A stretch of DNA of 64,000 nt, taken from NCBI RefSeq assembly GCF_019453995.1, contig NZ_CP075587.1:806001-870000 (forward strand), in the 5' to 3' direction. Shown here piece by piece: positions 48,532 to 57,090 of this stretch. The position numbers were made by a program, and so were the translations under genes. The notes under the pieces are model-generated. The model did not search any database and was not told where the DNA came from. It saw only the letters and a program-made list of their open reading frames with translations. How positions within the stretch are numbered: the first letter of the stretch is position 1; the number at the start of each line of letters is the position of its first letter. This DNA comes from Candidatus Rhabdochlamydia oedothoracis (GTDB taxonomy: Bacteria > Chlamydiota > Chlamydiia > Chlamydiales > Rhabdochlamydiaceae).

Positions 48532-48695
48532 GAGCCTGTTTAAAATCTTTTCAAAAGTAGAGCAATAAAAGCAAGAACCACCATATTCAGGCTTGTATGT
48601 AGTTTTCTTTCGCAATTTTTCCATAGCCTGCGACATTTTTCTATCCACGCAAAAGAACGCTCTACAACCCATCTTTTGGGAATAACTGTAAAAGT
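48532..48695 (-). mobile_element. IS5 element A fragment (C-terminal end)
   Basis: It begins with the terminal repeat GAGCCTGTTTAAAATCTTTT and runs to FTVIPKRWVVERSF on the minus strand. Its frame continues without a stop into the IS481-like scrap upstream, giving the chimeric frame 48540-48791. Confidence 0.85.
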
Positions 48696-48830
48696 ATTAG
48701 GATAGTGGAATGAATCTTTTTGCCCCATAGGAGCATCGTGCTGAAACCCTCTCTTCCTCCACTTAAGAACAGTTTTAGGGTTGAGACTCAACTCATCTGC
48801 TAATTTGGCTATGCTCTTATGATTGAATCG
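48696..48830 (-). pseudogene. IS481-like transposase, HTH remnant
   Basis: The minus strand reads NHKSIAKLADELSLNPKTVLK followed by WRKRGFQHDAPMGQKDS. This is the N-terminal helix-turn-helix of IS481-type transposases (SLNPKTVxKWRKR). Only about 45 residues remain before the junction with element A. Confidence 0.6.
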
Positions 48831-48984
48831 GAACCACTATATACTCTAGAAAGTTGAAGTCTGGAGTGGATTGAGCTCGATTTTTTGAAAGTTATCAGTA
48901 TACTGAAATGCATTAGAAAAAAGACTTTTCAAAAACTAAATTCATTGAATTTTTCTCATTGATTGAGTTATAAATCTTACATCT

Positions 48985-49986
48985 ATGCAACCTGAAGCGA
49001 ACTTTTTAACAAGAAACCAAAAAGACATCCTCAAGGCTCGTCATCGCCATGAACGGGATAAAAGGCTATGCGATAGAATCAAATCTATTTTATTGTTAGA
49101 TGAAGGGTGGACATACCCACAAGTAGCACATGCTTTACTCCTAGATGAGGATACGATAAGGCGTTACTATAAAACTTATTTAGAAGGTGGCAAAGAAGCA
49201 TTGCTGAATTTGAACTATGCAGGAAAGGCATGCCGGCTCAATCAAGGCCAACTTAAACAACTAAAAATCTATGTAAAAGAAGAAGCTCCCAGTTCAGCTA
49301 AACAAGTTGTCAATTTTGCCAAAGACCACTTTGGAATATGTTATACACCATCAGCTATGGTTTCTTTATTGCAGCTGATTCCTGGAAAAGTGAATGAGGA
49401 AGCTAAAGAGCTTTTTTCACAAGAATTGCAAAATCTAGAAAAAGAACTCGCTCAAACAGATCAACTGCTTTATTTAGATGGGGTTCATCTTCAACACAAT
49501 TCCAAACCCTCTTATGGATGGTATGAAAAAGGATCTAAGGCTATATTGCTAACAAATACAGGACGTAAACGTATCAATATCAATGGAGCCTTAGATGTAA
49601 AGCGCTTAGAAGTTACAACTCTTTCTTCCGACTCTATCAATGCGCAATCTACTCTTGATTTGTTTAAAAAATGGGAAGAAAAGTATCCTTTTGCACAAAG
49701 AATCGTGGTTATATGCGATAACGCTGCCTACTATAGGTCAAAAATCGTTGCAAATTACCTAAAAACATCCAGAGTAGAAATCAAATTCTTGCCTCCTTAT
49801 TCTCCCGATCTCAATCTGATTGAACGCCTTTGGCGATTCATGAATAAAAAAGTTCGCAATAATCGATATTATGAAAAATTCTTAGATTTTAAGAAGGCAA
49901 TTTGTGCTTTTTTTGAAAATATTCCTAAATATCGGGAAGAACTGCAACCTCTTTTATCTAGGAAATTTTGCTTAGTTAAATCTTAA
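48985..49986 (+). CDS. IS630-family transposase, nearly complete
   Basis: The 333-residue frame has an N-terminal HTH (KRLCDRIKSILLLDEGWTYP, then LDEDTIRRYYKTYLEGG). The DDE core shows YLDGVHLQHN, VICDNAAYYRS and LPPYSPDLNLIERLWRFMNK. About ten residues seem to be missing at MVSLLQLIPGKV, where related proteins have an HRLGF-type segment. That may abolish activity. Terminal repeats were not found. The 150 bases before it should contain its promoter. Confidence 0.85.
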   Translation: MQPEANFLTRNQKDILKARHRHERDKRLCDRIKSILLLDEGWTYPQVAHALLLDEDTIRRYYKTYLEGGKEALLNLNYAGKACRLNQGQLKQLKIYVKEEAPSSAKQVVNFAKDHFGICYTPSAMVSLLQLIPGKVNEEAKELFSQELQNLEKELAQTDQLLYLDGVHLQHNSKPSYGWYEKGSKAILLTNTGRKRININGALDVKRLEVTTLSSDSINAQSTLDLFKKWEEKYPFAQRIVVICDNAAYYRSKIVANYLKTSRVEIKFLPPYSPDLNLIERLWRFMNKKVRNNRYYEKFLDFKKAICAFFENIPKYREELQPLLSRKFCLVKS

Positions 49987-50020
49987 TTTAAAAACAAACG
50001 AGTTCTCTAATTGCACACAA

Positions 50021-50341
50021 GGGGAATATAAATTCTCTTAATTCTTCATAAGCTCTCCGAGCCGATATTTTGCTTGCAAAATAAAAGGCGTTTTTTAAGA
50101 TCTTAGGACAGCAAAGTTTAATGCGGGAGATAAGTCCAGGGTTCTCTGCGGAGTCTTTTTGAAGAAAACTATTTTAGATTCTTCGCTCCATTATGCTATC
50201 CGAAATGAAATGGGCAAGACAATGTATATTACGGCTTCTAAGAGCCAACTCATTTGTCGTCTTTACCTATTTCTTCGGTTTTCTCCTGCAAAAAATTTTA
50301 GTCACTTTTCCTAATGTTTTTATTTCTAAAAAAATGCGTTT
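50021..50341. other. Non-coding end of the IS110 element
   Basis: I see no confident gene. Short frames without stops exist on both strands but match nothing. In the IS1111 subgroup the region downstream of the transposase can encode the bridge RNA, so a structured RNA could lie here (inference only). Confidence 0.35.
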
Positions 50342-51368
50342 TTAAGCTGCCTTTGGCTCACCGTAAATAAATTCTTTTTGTTCAATCAGCATCTTATGCA
50401 TAATTACGGATAACTTTCTACCTACTGCTAAGGCGGCTTTCTTCATTCCTTTTTTTCTCATGATTTTTAATCCCCAAGCTTTTAGCTTGCTCCATTTCTT
50501 ACTTCGTGTCAGCATTACTATTCCGGCTTCAACTAATAGAGATCTAAGTTCACTGGATCCACATTTTGAAATTCTTCCCTGTCTTTGCACCTCTCCGGAG
50601 GCATACTGTTTAGGCGTCATACCAAGATAGGCTCCTACTGATTTAGAATCGTTAAAACGAGTGGGATCAAAAATTTCTGTTTTATAGGTTAATGCTGTTA
50701 CAGGTCCTACGCCAGGGATTGTCATAAGCCGTTGTACTTCTTTATCTTGACTGACCAGCTTAAGCATTTCTTTATCCAGTTTTTCTACTTCCTCAACTAC
50801 CTTATCAAAGGTATTTAATAGAGAGGTTATGCTCAGAACAATACTTTTTTCCTGTTTTTCTATCTGCTTTACAACCACAGACGAAAATCTTTTGGATCCC
50901 ACAGATCCCAATCGTATTCCGTAACTTTTAAGCAAGCCCCTTACAGTATTTCTGCGTTTGCTGTTTAATTAGCGCTCTTCTGGAAACTAACAAAATGCTT
51001 TTTTCTACTGAATCTTGGGGCTTACAGTGTACTCGTGTATACATACCTGATCGAAGGGCTTCTGCGATTCCTCGTGCATCATTTTTGTCTGTCTTATTTA
51101 TTTTCAAAGCAAGAATCGTACTCAGCTTCCTTGCATCCATACATAGGGGATCTATAGCTCTTTTTCTAAATCCTGTGACTAGGTAATGAGATAAACATCC
51201 ACTTTCAAAGCCAACAACGATTTCTTGAAAATCTCTTTTGGAAAAATCATCTGCTAGTAAATCAGGATCTGTTTTTTCTGAACCTTCATGGACAATCTTA
51301 CCTTGTTCATTTAATACACAGATAAAAGTTCTTTTCATTGATACATCTAATCCAATATAATGCTTCAT
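50342..51368 (-). pseudogene. IS110-family transposase, frameshifted
   Basis: The first frame (50928-51368) starts MKHYIGLDVSMKRTFICVLN, carries the DEDD RuvC-like core (GLDVS; DKNDARGIAEA) and ends ALIKQQTQKYCKGLA. The second (50342-50935) carries the C-terminal transposase_20 domain with MTIPGVGPVTALTYKTEIFD and the Ser region GRISKCGSSELRSLL. A one-base change near 50945 separates them; the restored protein would read RNTVRGLLKSYG across the join. Otherwise it is complete. Confidence 0.85.
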
Positions 51369-51645
51369 GGGTTGCTCCTCATTTTTTTGCTCTTTAATGA
51401 GCGGTTTTGAGATTTGAAAAAATCTCGTTTATATTGGAGAGTTTAACCTACTCCGTTTAAGGAGCAACCCCTTCTTTGTGTGCAATTATGGCATGTATAA
51501 TTCACCGTTTCAGCTGTTTCTGAAATATTTTGTAGGAAAATTGTAATTTTTACAGACTACAACTACGAGAAGTATATTAAGATATTAAAACATTTACATT
51601 AAAAACATATGTGGTTATTCTTAATTTAAAAAGTGATTTTTAACT

Positions 51646-53174
51646 ATGTCTCTTCCTTTAGCATCCTATCCATTACGTTCTTTGCCTTTTCTTTTAGGAT
51701 CAGAAATAAAAGTCTACCCAAGCCCAGAAACAACACAAAAGACTGATCTAGATTTAGATGAATTAAATACTGATCTAAACAGGAAAACCAAAATATATGA
51801 TCAAGAATTTAAGCAAAAAGTTGTAGATGCAGTTAATAATGGTTTGAAAAAAAAAGAAGCTGTAAAACGGTTTAAAGTTCCTTATAGAATATTGTGCGAA
51901 TGGACTCAGCATATAAAGTCTGATCTAAACAGGAAAACCAAAATATATAATCAAGAATTTAAGCAAAAAGTTGTAGATGCAGTTAATAATGGTTTGAAAA
52001 AAAAAGAAGCTGTAAAACGGTTTAAAGTTCCTTATAGCACATTGGACCGCTGGACCCAGCATGTAAAGTCTGATCTAAATTTAGATGAATTAAATTTAGA
52101 TGAATTAAATACTGATCTAAACAGGAAAACCAAAATATATGATCAAGAATTTAAGCAAAAAGTTGTAGATGCAGTTAATAATGGTTTGAAAAAAAAAGAA
52201 GCTGTAAAACGGTTTAAAGTTTCTTTTAGAACATTGGAGCGCTGGACCCAGCATGTAAAGTCTGATCTAAACAGGAAAACCAAAATATATGATCAAGAAT
52301 TTAAGCAAAAAGTTGTAGATGCAGTTAATAATGGTTTGAAAAAAAAAGAAGCTGTAAAACGGTTTAAAGTTCCTTATAGAACATTGTGCGAATGGACCCA
52401 GCATATAAAGTCTGATCTAAACAGGAAAAACAAAATATATGATCAAGAATTTAAGCAAAAAGTTGTAGATGCAGTTAATAATGGTTTGAAAAAAAAAGAA
52501 GCTGTAAAACGGTTTAAAGTTCCTTATAGAACATTGTGCGAATGGACCCAGCATATAAAGTCTGATCTAAACAGGAAAAACAAAATATATGATCAAGAAT
52601 TTAAGCAAAAAGTTGTAGATGCAGTTAATAATGGTTTGAAAAAAAAAGAAGCTGTAAAACGGTTTAAAGTTCCTTATAGAATATTGTGCGAATGGACTCA
52701 GCATATAAAGTCTGATCTAAACAGGAAAACCAAAATATATAATCAAGAATTTAAGCAAAAAGTTGTAGATGCAGTTAATAATGGTTTGAAAAAAAAAGAA
52801 GCTGTAAAACGGTTTAAAGTTCCTTATAGCACATTGGACCGCTGGACCCAGCATGTAAAGTCTGATCTAAATTTAGATGAATTAAATTTAGATGAATTAA
52901 ATTTAGATGAATTAAATTTAGATGAATTAAATTTAGATGAATTAAATTTAGATGAATTAAATTTAGATGAATTAAATTTAGATGAATTAAATTTAGATGA
53001 ATTAAATACTGATCTAAACAGGAAAACCAAAATATATGATCAAGAATTTAAGCAAAAAGTTGTAGATGCAGTTAATAATGGTTTGAAAAAAAAGAAGCTG
53101 TAAAACGGTTTAAAGTTCCTTATAGCACATTGCGCGAATGGATCCGGTCTATCAAAGAGCTCTTTCGAAACTAG
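51646..53174 (+). CDS. Tandem helix-turn-helix array protein (eight HTH repeats), new architecture
   Basis: An N-terminal Pro/Ser/Leu segment of about 42 residues is followed by eight 50-residue repeats. Each is DLNRK, then KIYDQEFKQKVVDAVNNGLK, then KKEAVKRFKV and a last helix such as PYRTLCEWTQHIKS. This has the shape of a homeodomain-like HTH as in the N-terminus of IS3/IS630/CENP-B/Psq-type proteins. Repeats 2 and 7 are followed by LDELN linkers (two and nine copies). Repeat-to-repeat differences fall almost only in the last helix (PYRIL.E, PYSTLDR, SFRTLER, PYRTLCE, PYSTLRE). No catalytic domain is present. The frame as read stops at 53103 because repeat 8 has eight instead of nine A at 53087; with one A restored it ends ELFRN at 53174. 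DNA binding is inference. No ribosome site is convincing. Confidence 0.75.
51772..53160 (+). repeat. Eight 150-bp HTH-coding repeats
   Basis: Units start at 51772, 51922, 52114, 52264, 52414, 52564, 52714 and 53011. They are nearly identical in the first 110 bases and differ in the last 40. The block unit 1 - unit 2 - linker (51772-52110) closely resembles unit 6 - unit 7 - linker (52564-52880), so segmental duplication took place as well as single-unit expansion. Confidence 0.95.
52864..53010 (+). repeat. 15-bp LDELN minisatellite
   Basis: After GATCTAAAT the unit TTAGATGAATTAAAT is repeated nine times without change, coding (LDELN)9. The shorter form after unit 2 (52072-52113) has two copies and the N-terminal region one. 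Unit copy number is likely to vary between strains. Confidence 0.95.
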
Positions 53175-53280
53175 AAAATGAAAAGGACTTTCTATAAAAC
53201 AAACCTCTTTTTGTTGTAAAACACTTCTATATATTCAAATAAGCTATCCATTTTATACCTGTATAACCACTGTCGGTCAT

Positions 53281-53426
53281 ACCACAACGTTGATCTGTCC
53301 ACCGCACCCTACTCTCTTTAAACAGTCTAAAATCATGTTTTTTGCCATTACAAAAGTTTATTCTGATGCATCTATAAGAATTACTTCGTATTCTATGTCT
53401 CTCTTAAGAAGAGCTTTTTTCCCAGA
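53281..53426 (-). pseudogene. IS5-type element C fragment
   Basis: On the minus strand it matches 47700-47970 with a deletion in the middle: it keeps the ESRVRWTDQRC end and the KKALLKRDIEYEVILIDAS part. It also preserves TDSGYTGIKW beyond the point where the 47365-47997 copy ends. Non-functional. Confidence 0.7.
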
Positions 53427-53975
53427 ACGACTTGAAACTTGTCGTTTATCCTACATTTCAAAATATCTGTTATTTTCGGTATCTCTTCTAAGAAGAATCC
53501 TCTAATTGCCTGAAAAAAAGTCACCGACGTTTCGTAATATCGATTGTATACCGTCTTTTCCTTTAAGATCTTCCACAAGCGTTCAATAGGATTCAAATTC
53601 GGCGAATAAGGAGGGAGATAGTGCACTTTAATCCTAGAAGACATCAGAAACTCTTCTAGTTTCTTATTTTTGTTTGATCTCGCATTATCCAAAATTACAT
53701 GAATAATTCGAGCCTCTGTCTGTTTTTCTAGCTTCTTGAAAAAATCGAGCATTATATCGGCATCAACTGTCTTATATTCCTCTGTAAAAATCTTCATTCC
53801 TGTCAGGCAAAGAGCTCCAGCAAAATGCAATTGCAATTGTTTCCCGGATGTCTGCAAAGTCTTTTGAACGCCTTTTTTGATCCATCCACATACGGCTTGG
53901 GACTGATGTTGGATGCACAGCATCTATGAAATAGATCTCTTCATCAGGGTTTAAGGTCTCCTTTAAAGCCATCTT
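53393..53975 (-). pseudogene. Second IS630-type transposase, truncated and frameshifted
   Basis: The first frame reads NPDEEIYFIDAVHPTSVPSR (first Asp) and shifts near 53895 into GWIKKGVQKTLQTSGKQLQ. It goes on to VILDNARSNKN (second Asp) and YLPPYSPNLNPIERLWKILK (Glu). The HTH half is missing; the left flank at 53976 is IS element A. It is a different IS630 lineage from 48985-49986. Confidence 0.8.
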
Positions 53976-53979
53976 TTAA

Positions 53980-54253
53980 AGTTATTCCCAAAAGATGGGT
54001 TGTAGAGCGTTCTTTTGCGTGGATAGAAAAATGTCGCAGGCTATGGAAAAATTGCGAAAGAAAACTACATACAAGCCTGAATATGGTGGTTCTTGCTTTT
54101 ATTGCTCTACTTTTGAAAAGATTTTAAACAGGATCTTAGATGGATTTTGCTAAATTGTTTACGAGAAATATCGCTTGGATAAGAGCGGGTCATAATTACC
54201 TCCAAAGGTTTTATGAAAACTATCATTATACCTTACTGAAAAGATTTTAAACA
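53980..54253. mobile_element. IS5 element A, two end fragments back to back
   Basis: 53980-54132 is the C-terminal end of the transposase on the plus strand (VIPKRWVVERSFAW to AAACAGG). 54136-54253 is the N-terminal end on the minus strand, finishing with the inverted repeat AAAAGATTTTAAAC. The orientation switch at about 54133 means two copies recombined or an internal part was inverted. Confidence 0.8.
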
Positions 54254-54425
54254 CCTAAAAAAAGGTAGCAAGATCAAGCAGCTCTGATTATAATAATGAA
54301 TTTATGTTTAATAATTTATCATATTGGCCAATTAAGAGACCAACTAAAAGTACGAAAAAGTACTTTACTTAAATCAGCTGAGTAGGGAAGTGGCAAACCC
54401 TACTTTAAGATGAATTTTCCAAGTC

Positions 54426-54599
54426 ATGGAAGGAATAGGTATGGTCTATTTTTACGATGAATCGCTTTCATACACTATTCGAGAAGTTATCACTAATCTC
54501 AATGAGCTTCGAAAAAAAATTATTTTATTATTTGGAGAAATAGCTGCTCGAATGTATGGATTAATTCAAAAAAATCGCGCTGTAGGTCTAGAAATGTAG
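54426..54599 (+). CDS. Small hypothetical protein (57 or 52 residues)
   Basis: ATG 54426 and ATG 54441 are in the same frame; GAAGGA sits eight bases before the second. The frame reads MVYFYDESLSYTIREVITNL with a helical, charged end (ELRKKIILLFGEIAARMYGL). No family is recognised. It is the only plausible gene in the 490 bases between the IS graveyard and fumC, and it may be a decayed stump. Confidence 0.35.
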   Translation: MEGIGMVYFYDESLSYTIREVITNLNELRKKIILLFGEIAARMYGLIQKNRAVGLEM

Positions 54600-54743
54600 G
54601 ATAGAAACACATATTTACTGATTAAAAAAAATCTAGTTTCTAAAAATTCTTTAAACTCTCTTTTGGAGTTACATACATTTCAGTTTGCCTAAATTACAGA
54701 TCTTAAGATACAAGGAAGGTCTAGGAATTTAAGAGATAGGTAT

Positions 54744-56117
54744 ATGCGCAAAGAGAGAGATTCTTTAGGAGAGGTCGAAGTTCCAGAGGATTGTTATTGG
54801 GGAGCGCAAACACAACGCTCTTTAGCCAATTTTGCTATTGGAATAGAGAAGATGCCTATGTCTTTGATTCGTGCAATAACTATAGTGAAGCTTTCTGCTG
54901 CTAAGGTAAATCAAAAATTAGGTGTATTGGATCCTCAGAAAGCTAAAGCAATTGTTAGTGTGTGCAAAGAAATCTTGAAAGGAGATTTGGATGATCAATT
55001 CCCTTTAGTCATTTGGCAGACAGGTTCTGGTACACAGACGAACATGAATGTCAATGAAGTGATCGCCAATCGCGCCAATGTGAAACTAGGTGGAAAAAAG
55101 GGGAGTAAAGAGCCGGTTCATCCTAATGATGATGTAAATCAATCCCAATCTTCAAATGACGTTTTTCCTAGTGCTATGCATATTGCAGCAAAACTTGCTA
55201 TTTGTCAAAATTTGCTTCCTAGCCTGCAGAGATTTTATCGTGCTTTAGAGCAGAAAGCAAAAGAGTTTGAAAAGATTATTAAGGTTGGTCGCACGCATCT
55301 TATGGATGCTGCTCCTTTAAGTTTAGGACAGGAATTTTCTGGATATGCTACGCAGATAAAACAGGGAATTTCTGCTATTGAAAATGCCTTAAACCCTCTT
55401 TCAGAGCTAGCTCTTGGAGGCAGCGCTGTGGGAACAGGGCTTAACACTCATCCTGATTACGCTAAACAAGTAGCTGAGGTGATTAGTCAGCAAACCCAAG
55501 TTGTATTTGTTTCAGCTGTTAATAAATTTGAAGCCTTGGCCGCAAATGATGCGATCGTTGAGATGAGTGGAGCTTTAAAAAGACTAAGCTGTTCTTTAAT
55601 GAAAATTGCAAACGACATTCGTTGGCTTGGATCAGGTCCGAGATGTGGTCTTGCTGAGCTGATTTTACCAGAAAATGAACCAGGCTCTTCGATTATGCCA
55701 GGTAAGGTAAATCCTACTCAATGTGAAGCAATGACCATGGTAGCCACGCAAGTATTTGGGAATGACACAACCATTACCTTTGCAGGTTCACAGGGAAATT
55801 TTGAGCTAAATGTCTTTAAACCTGTTATGATTTATAATCTGCTCCAATCCATTCAACTGCTGTCTGATGTAGTTCGTAATTTCCAGGATAAGTGTTTAAG
55901 CGGCATACAACCCAATAAAGCTCGCATTGCCTATTACTTAGAGACCTCGCTGATGTTGGCTACTGCTTTAAATTCTGTCATTGGTTATGACAGAGCAGCA
56001 AAAGTTGTCTCTAAAGCCCATCGAGAAAATATCTCTCTTAAAGAAGCTGCAATGCAGCTGGGCTTTTTAACAGAAGCACAGTTTGATGCTGCTGTTAATC
56101 CTAACAAGATGGTTTAG
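54744..56117 (+). CDS. fumC: Fumarate hydratase, class II
   Basis: The 457 residues include the lyase-family signature [15 protein letters not shown] (about residues 315-329), [13 protein letters not shown] and [16 protein letters not shown]. FumC hydrates fumarate to L-malate in the TCA cycle and needs no iron. The length is normal, so it is not aspartase (which shares the fold); the HPNDDVN and GxTHLxDA sequences fit fumarase better. Its stop overlaps the stop of the convergent Nudix gene by 4 bases. Confidence 0.95.
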   Translation: MRKERDSLGEVEVPEDCYWGAQTQRSLANFAIGIEKMPMSLIRAITIVKLSAAKVNQKLGVLDPQKAKAIVSVCKEILKGDLDDQFPLVIWQTGSGTQTNMNVNEVIANRANVKLGGKKGSKEPVHPNDDVNQSQSSNDVFPSAMHIAAKLAICQNLLPSLQRFYRALEQKAKEFEKIIKVGRTHLMDAAPLSLGQEFSGYATQIKQGISAIENALNPLSELALGGSAVGTGLNTHPDYAKQVAEVISQQTQVVFVSAVNKFEALAANDAIVEMSGALKRLSCSLMKIANDIRWLGSGPRCGLAELILPENEPGSSIMPGKVNPTQCEAMTMVATQVFGNDTTITFAGSQGNFELNVFKPVMIYNLLQSIQLLSDVVRNFQDKCLSGIQPNKARIAYYLETSLMLATALNSVIGYDRAAKVVSKAHRENISLKEAAMQLGFLTEAQFDAAVNPNKMV

Positions 56118-56620
56118 GTGTTAATATGAATGCCTATTTTGGTCAGTAGATAACGAGTAACTAAAATCGGATGCAGGCATAAAAATTTGCATAAAACAAG
56201 ATAAGAGACCCCTTCAACTTTTTTTTGGATAACACATTTTTGATGGGATGAAGCATCTTGAATCCAGCTTAAATAAGGGGGGGGTAATAGATTAGGCTTG
56301 GAGGATAGAAAAAATCCAATTTCTTTAGTTTCACTGCCTGTTTGTAGATTCCCTTGTACAATCGAGCATTCAAATAGATGTGTCAATTGAGTGAGCTTGT
56401 TTACTGGTGAGTACTCAGCTACTTTGCGCACAATCTGTACGCTTAAGCCTGTTTCTTCATACACCTCTCTTACCACAGCTTCTTCGGGAGTCTCTTGTTC
56501 TTCTACACCTCCTCCTGGAAGAACCCAAACAGGAATGTCTCTTCTTTTGATTAGAAGAACTTTTTGCCTCTCAGAGCAAAAGATAATTCCAGAGACCGCT
56601 TGCTTTAAATGCTTTGCCAT
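56114..56620 (-). CDS. Nudix hydrolase
   Basis: Start ATG 56620 ([15 protein letters not shown], 168 residues) is preferred over 56632 because GAGG lies seven bases upstream. The Nudix box [20 protein letters not shown] continues with ETGL, matching GX5EX7REUXEEXGU. These enzymes cleave nucleoside diphosphates linked to another group; the substrate cannot be told. The last 60 residues include [20 protein letters not shown] and do not match a subfamily I recognise. Confidence 0.9.
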   Translation of the reverse strand: MAKHLKQAVSGIIFCSERQKVLLIKRRDIPVWVLPGGGVEEQETPEEAVVREVYEETGLSVQIVRKVAEYSPVNKLTQLTHLFECSIVQGNLQTGSETKEIGFFLSSKPNLLPPPYLSWIQDASSHQKCVIQKKVEGVSYLVLCKFLCLHPILVTRYLLTKIGIHINT

Positions 56621-56658
56621 CGATAACCTCATCTATTAGGATTTAAGTATAGAAGATT

Positions 56659-57090
56659 ATGTTACAAATGGGAATGTGGTTTTTTGTTTTGCTGAGTTTA
56701 TGTTCTTGTGGGCCTTATTATGTATCTGTTATGCAAAAATGGGTAGATGAGCGTTATTTGGCTAGTACGCATGTAGGAACCCCTGATCCAAGACAAGAAG
56801 CTCCTTTTATTGGACAAATGCTAGTTGTTCAGTGGTGTGTACCTAGTGAAATCTTAGCTTTAAACCCTGTTGCCGTATTAGATGTGATTTTCTGGGATCA
56901 TACAGAGCAGAGAATTTGTTTTCCCATTACACATAAGCTCAATTATGCATATTATAAATTGTTTGATAGTGAATATGAGGAAAAAGGAGGAATTCTAACC
57001 TATAAAGCGGCTATTCTCACAGAAGATGGATGTATCTATAAGGAATGTAAACATCAATTTTGGGTAAATTTAATCAAGATTGAAGATTAG
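56659..57090 (+). CDS. Putative lipoprotein, unknown function
   Basis: The 143-residue protein starts with a signal peptide ending in a lipobox-like LSLCSCGPYY (Cys at about residue 17). The mature part is beta-rich (AVLDVIFWDHTEQRICF, then GGILTYKAAILTEDGC). No family is recognised. Its 3' end overlaps the end of the convergent DAHP synthase gene by 4 bases. In Chlamydia small hypothetical genes also flank aroG, which may or may not be related. Confidence 0.65.
   Translation: MLQMGMWFFVLLSLCSCGPYYVSVMQKWVDERYLASTHVGTPDPRQEAPFIGQMLVVQWCVPSEILALNPVAVLDVIFWDHTEQRICFPITHKLNYAYYKLFDSEYEEKGGILTYKAAILTEDGCIYKECKHQFWVNLIKIED

Larger units (their letters stand above)
50009..51487 (-). mobile_element. 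IS110-family element (IS1111-like) with terminal inverted repeats
   Basis: AATTGCACACAA at 50009-50020 and TTGTGTGCAATT at 51476-51487 are perfect 12-base inverted repeats around the two transposase frames. IS110 proper lacks such repeats; the IS1111 subgroup has subterminal ones. About 320 bases lie downstream of the transposase (50021-50341) and 119 upstream. Confidence 0.75.

Noticed and set aside
48540-48791. A new 83-residue fusion protein (HTH plus DDE end)
   Set aside because: It is an accidental join of IS481-like and IS5 fragments; no evidence that it is expressed.
50137-50330. Plus-strand frame inside the IS110 non-coding end (LHYAIRNEMGKTMYI)
   Set aside because: No start codon with a ribosome site, no family resemblance; likely chance.
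52824-53030. Minus-strand frame of KFNSS repeats
   Set aside because: It is only the antisense reading of the LDELN tract.
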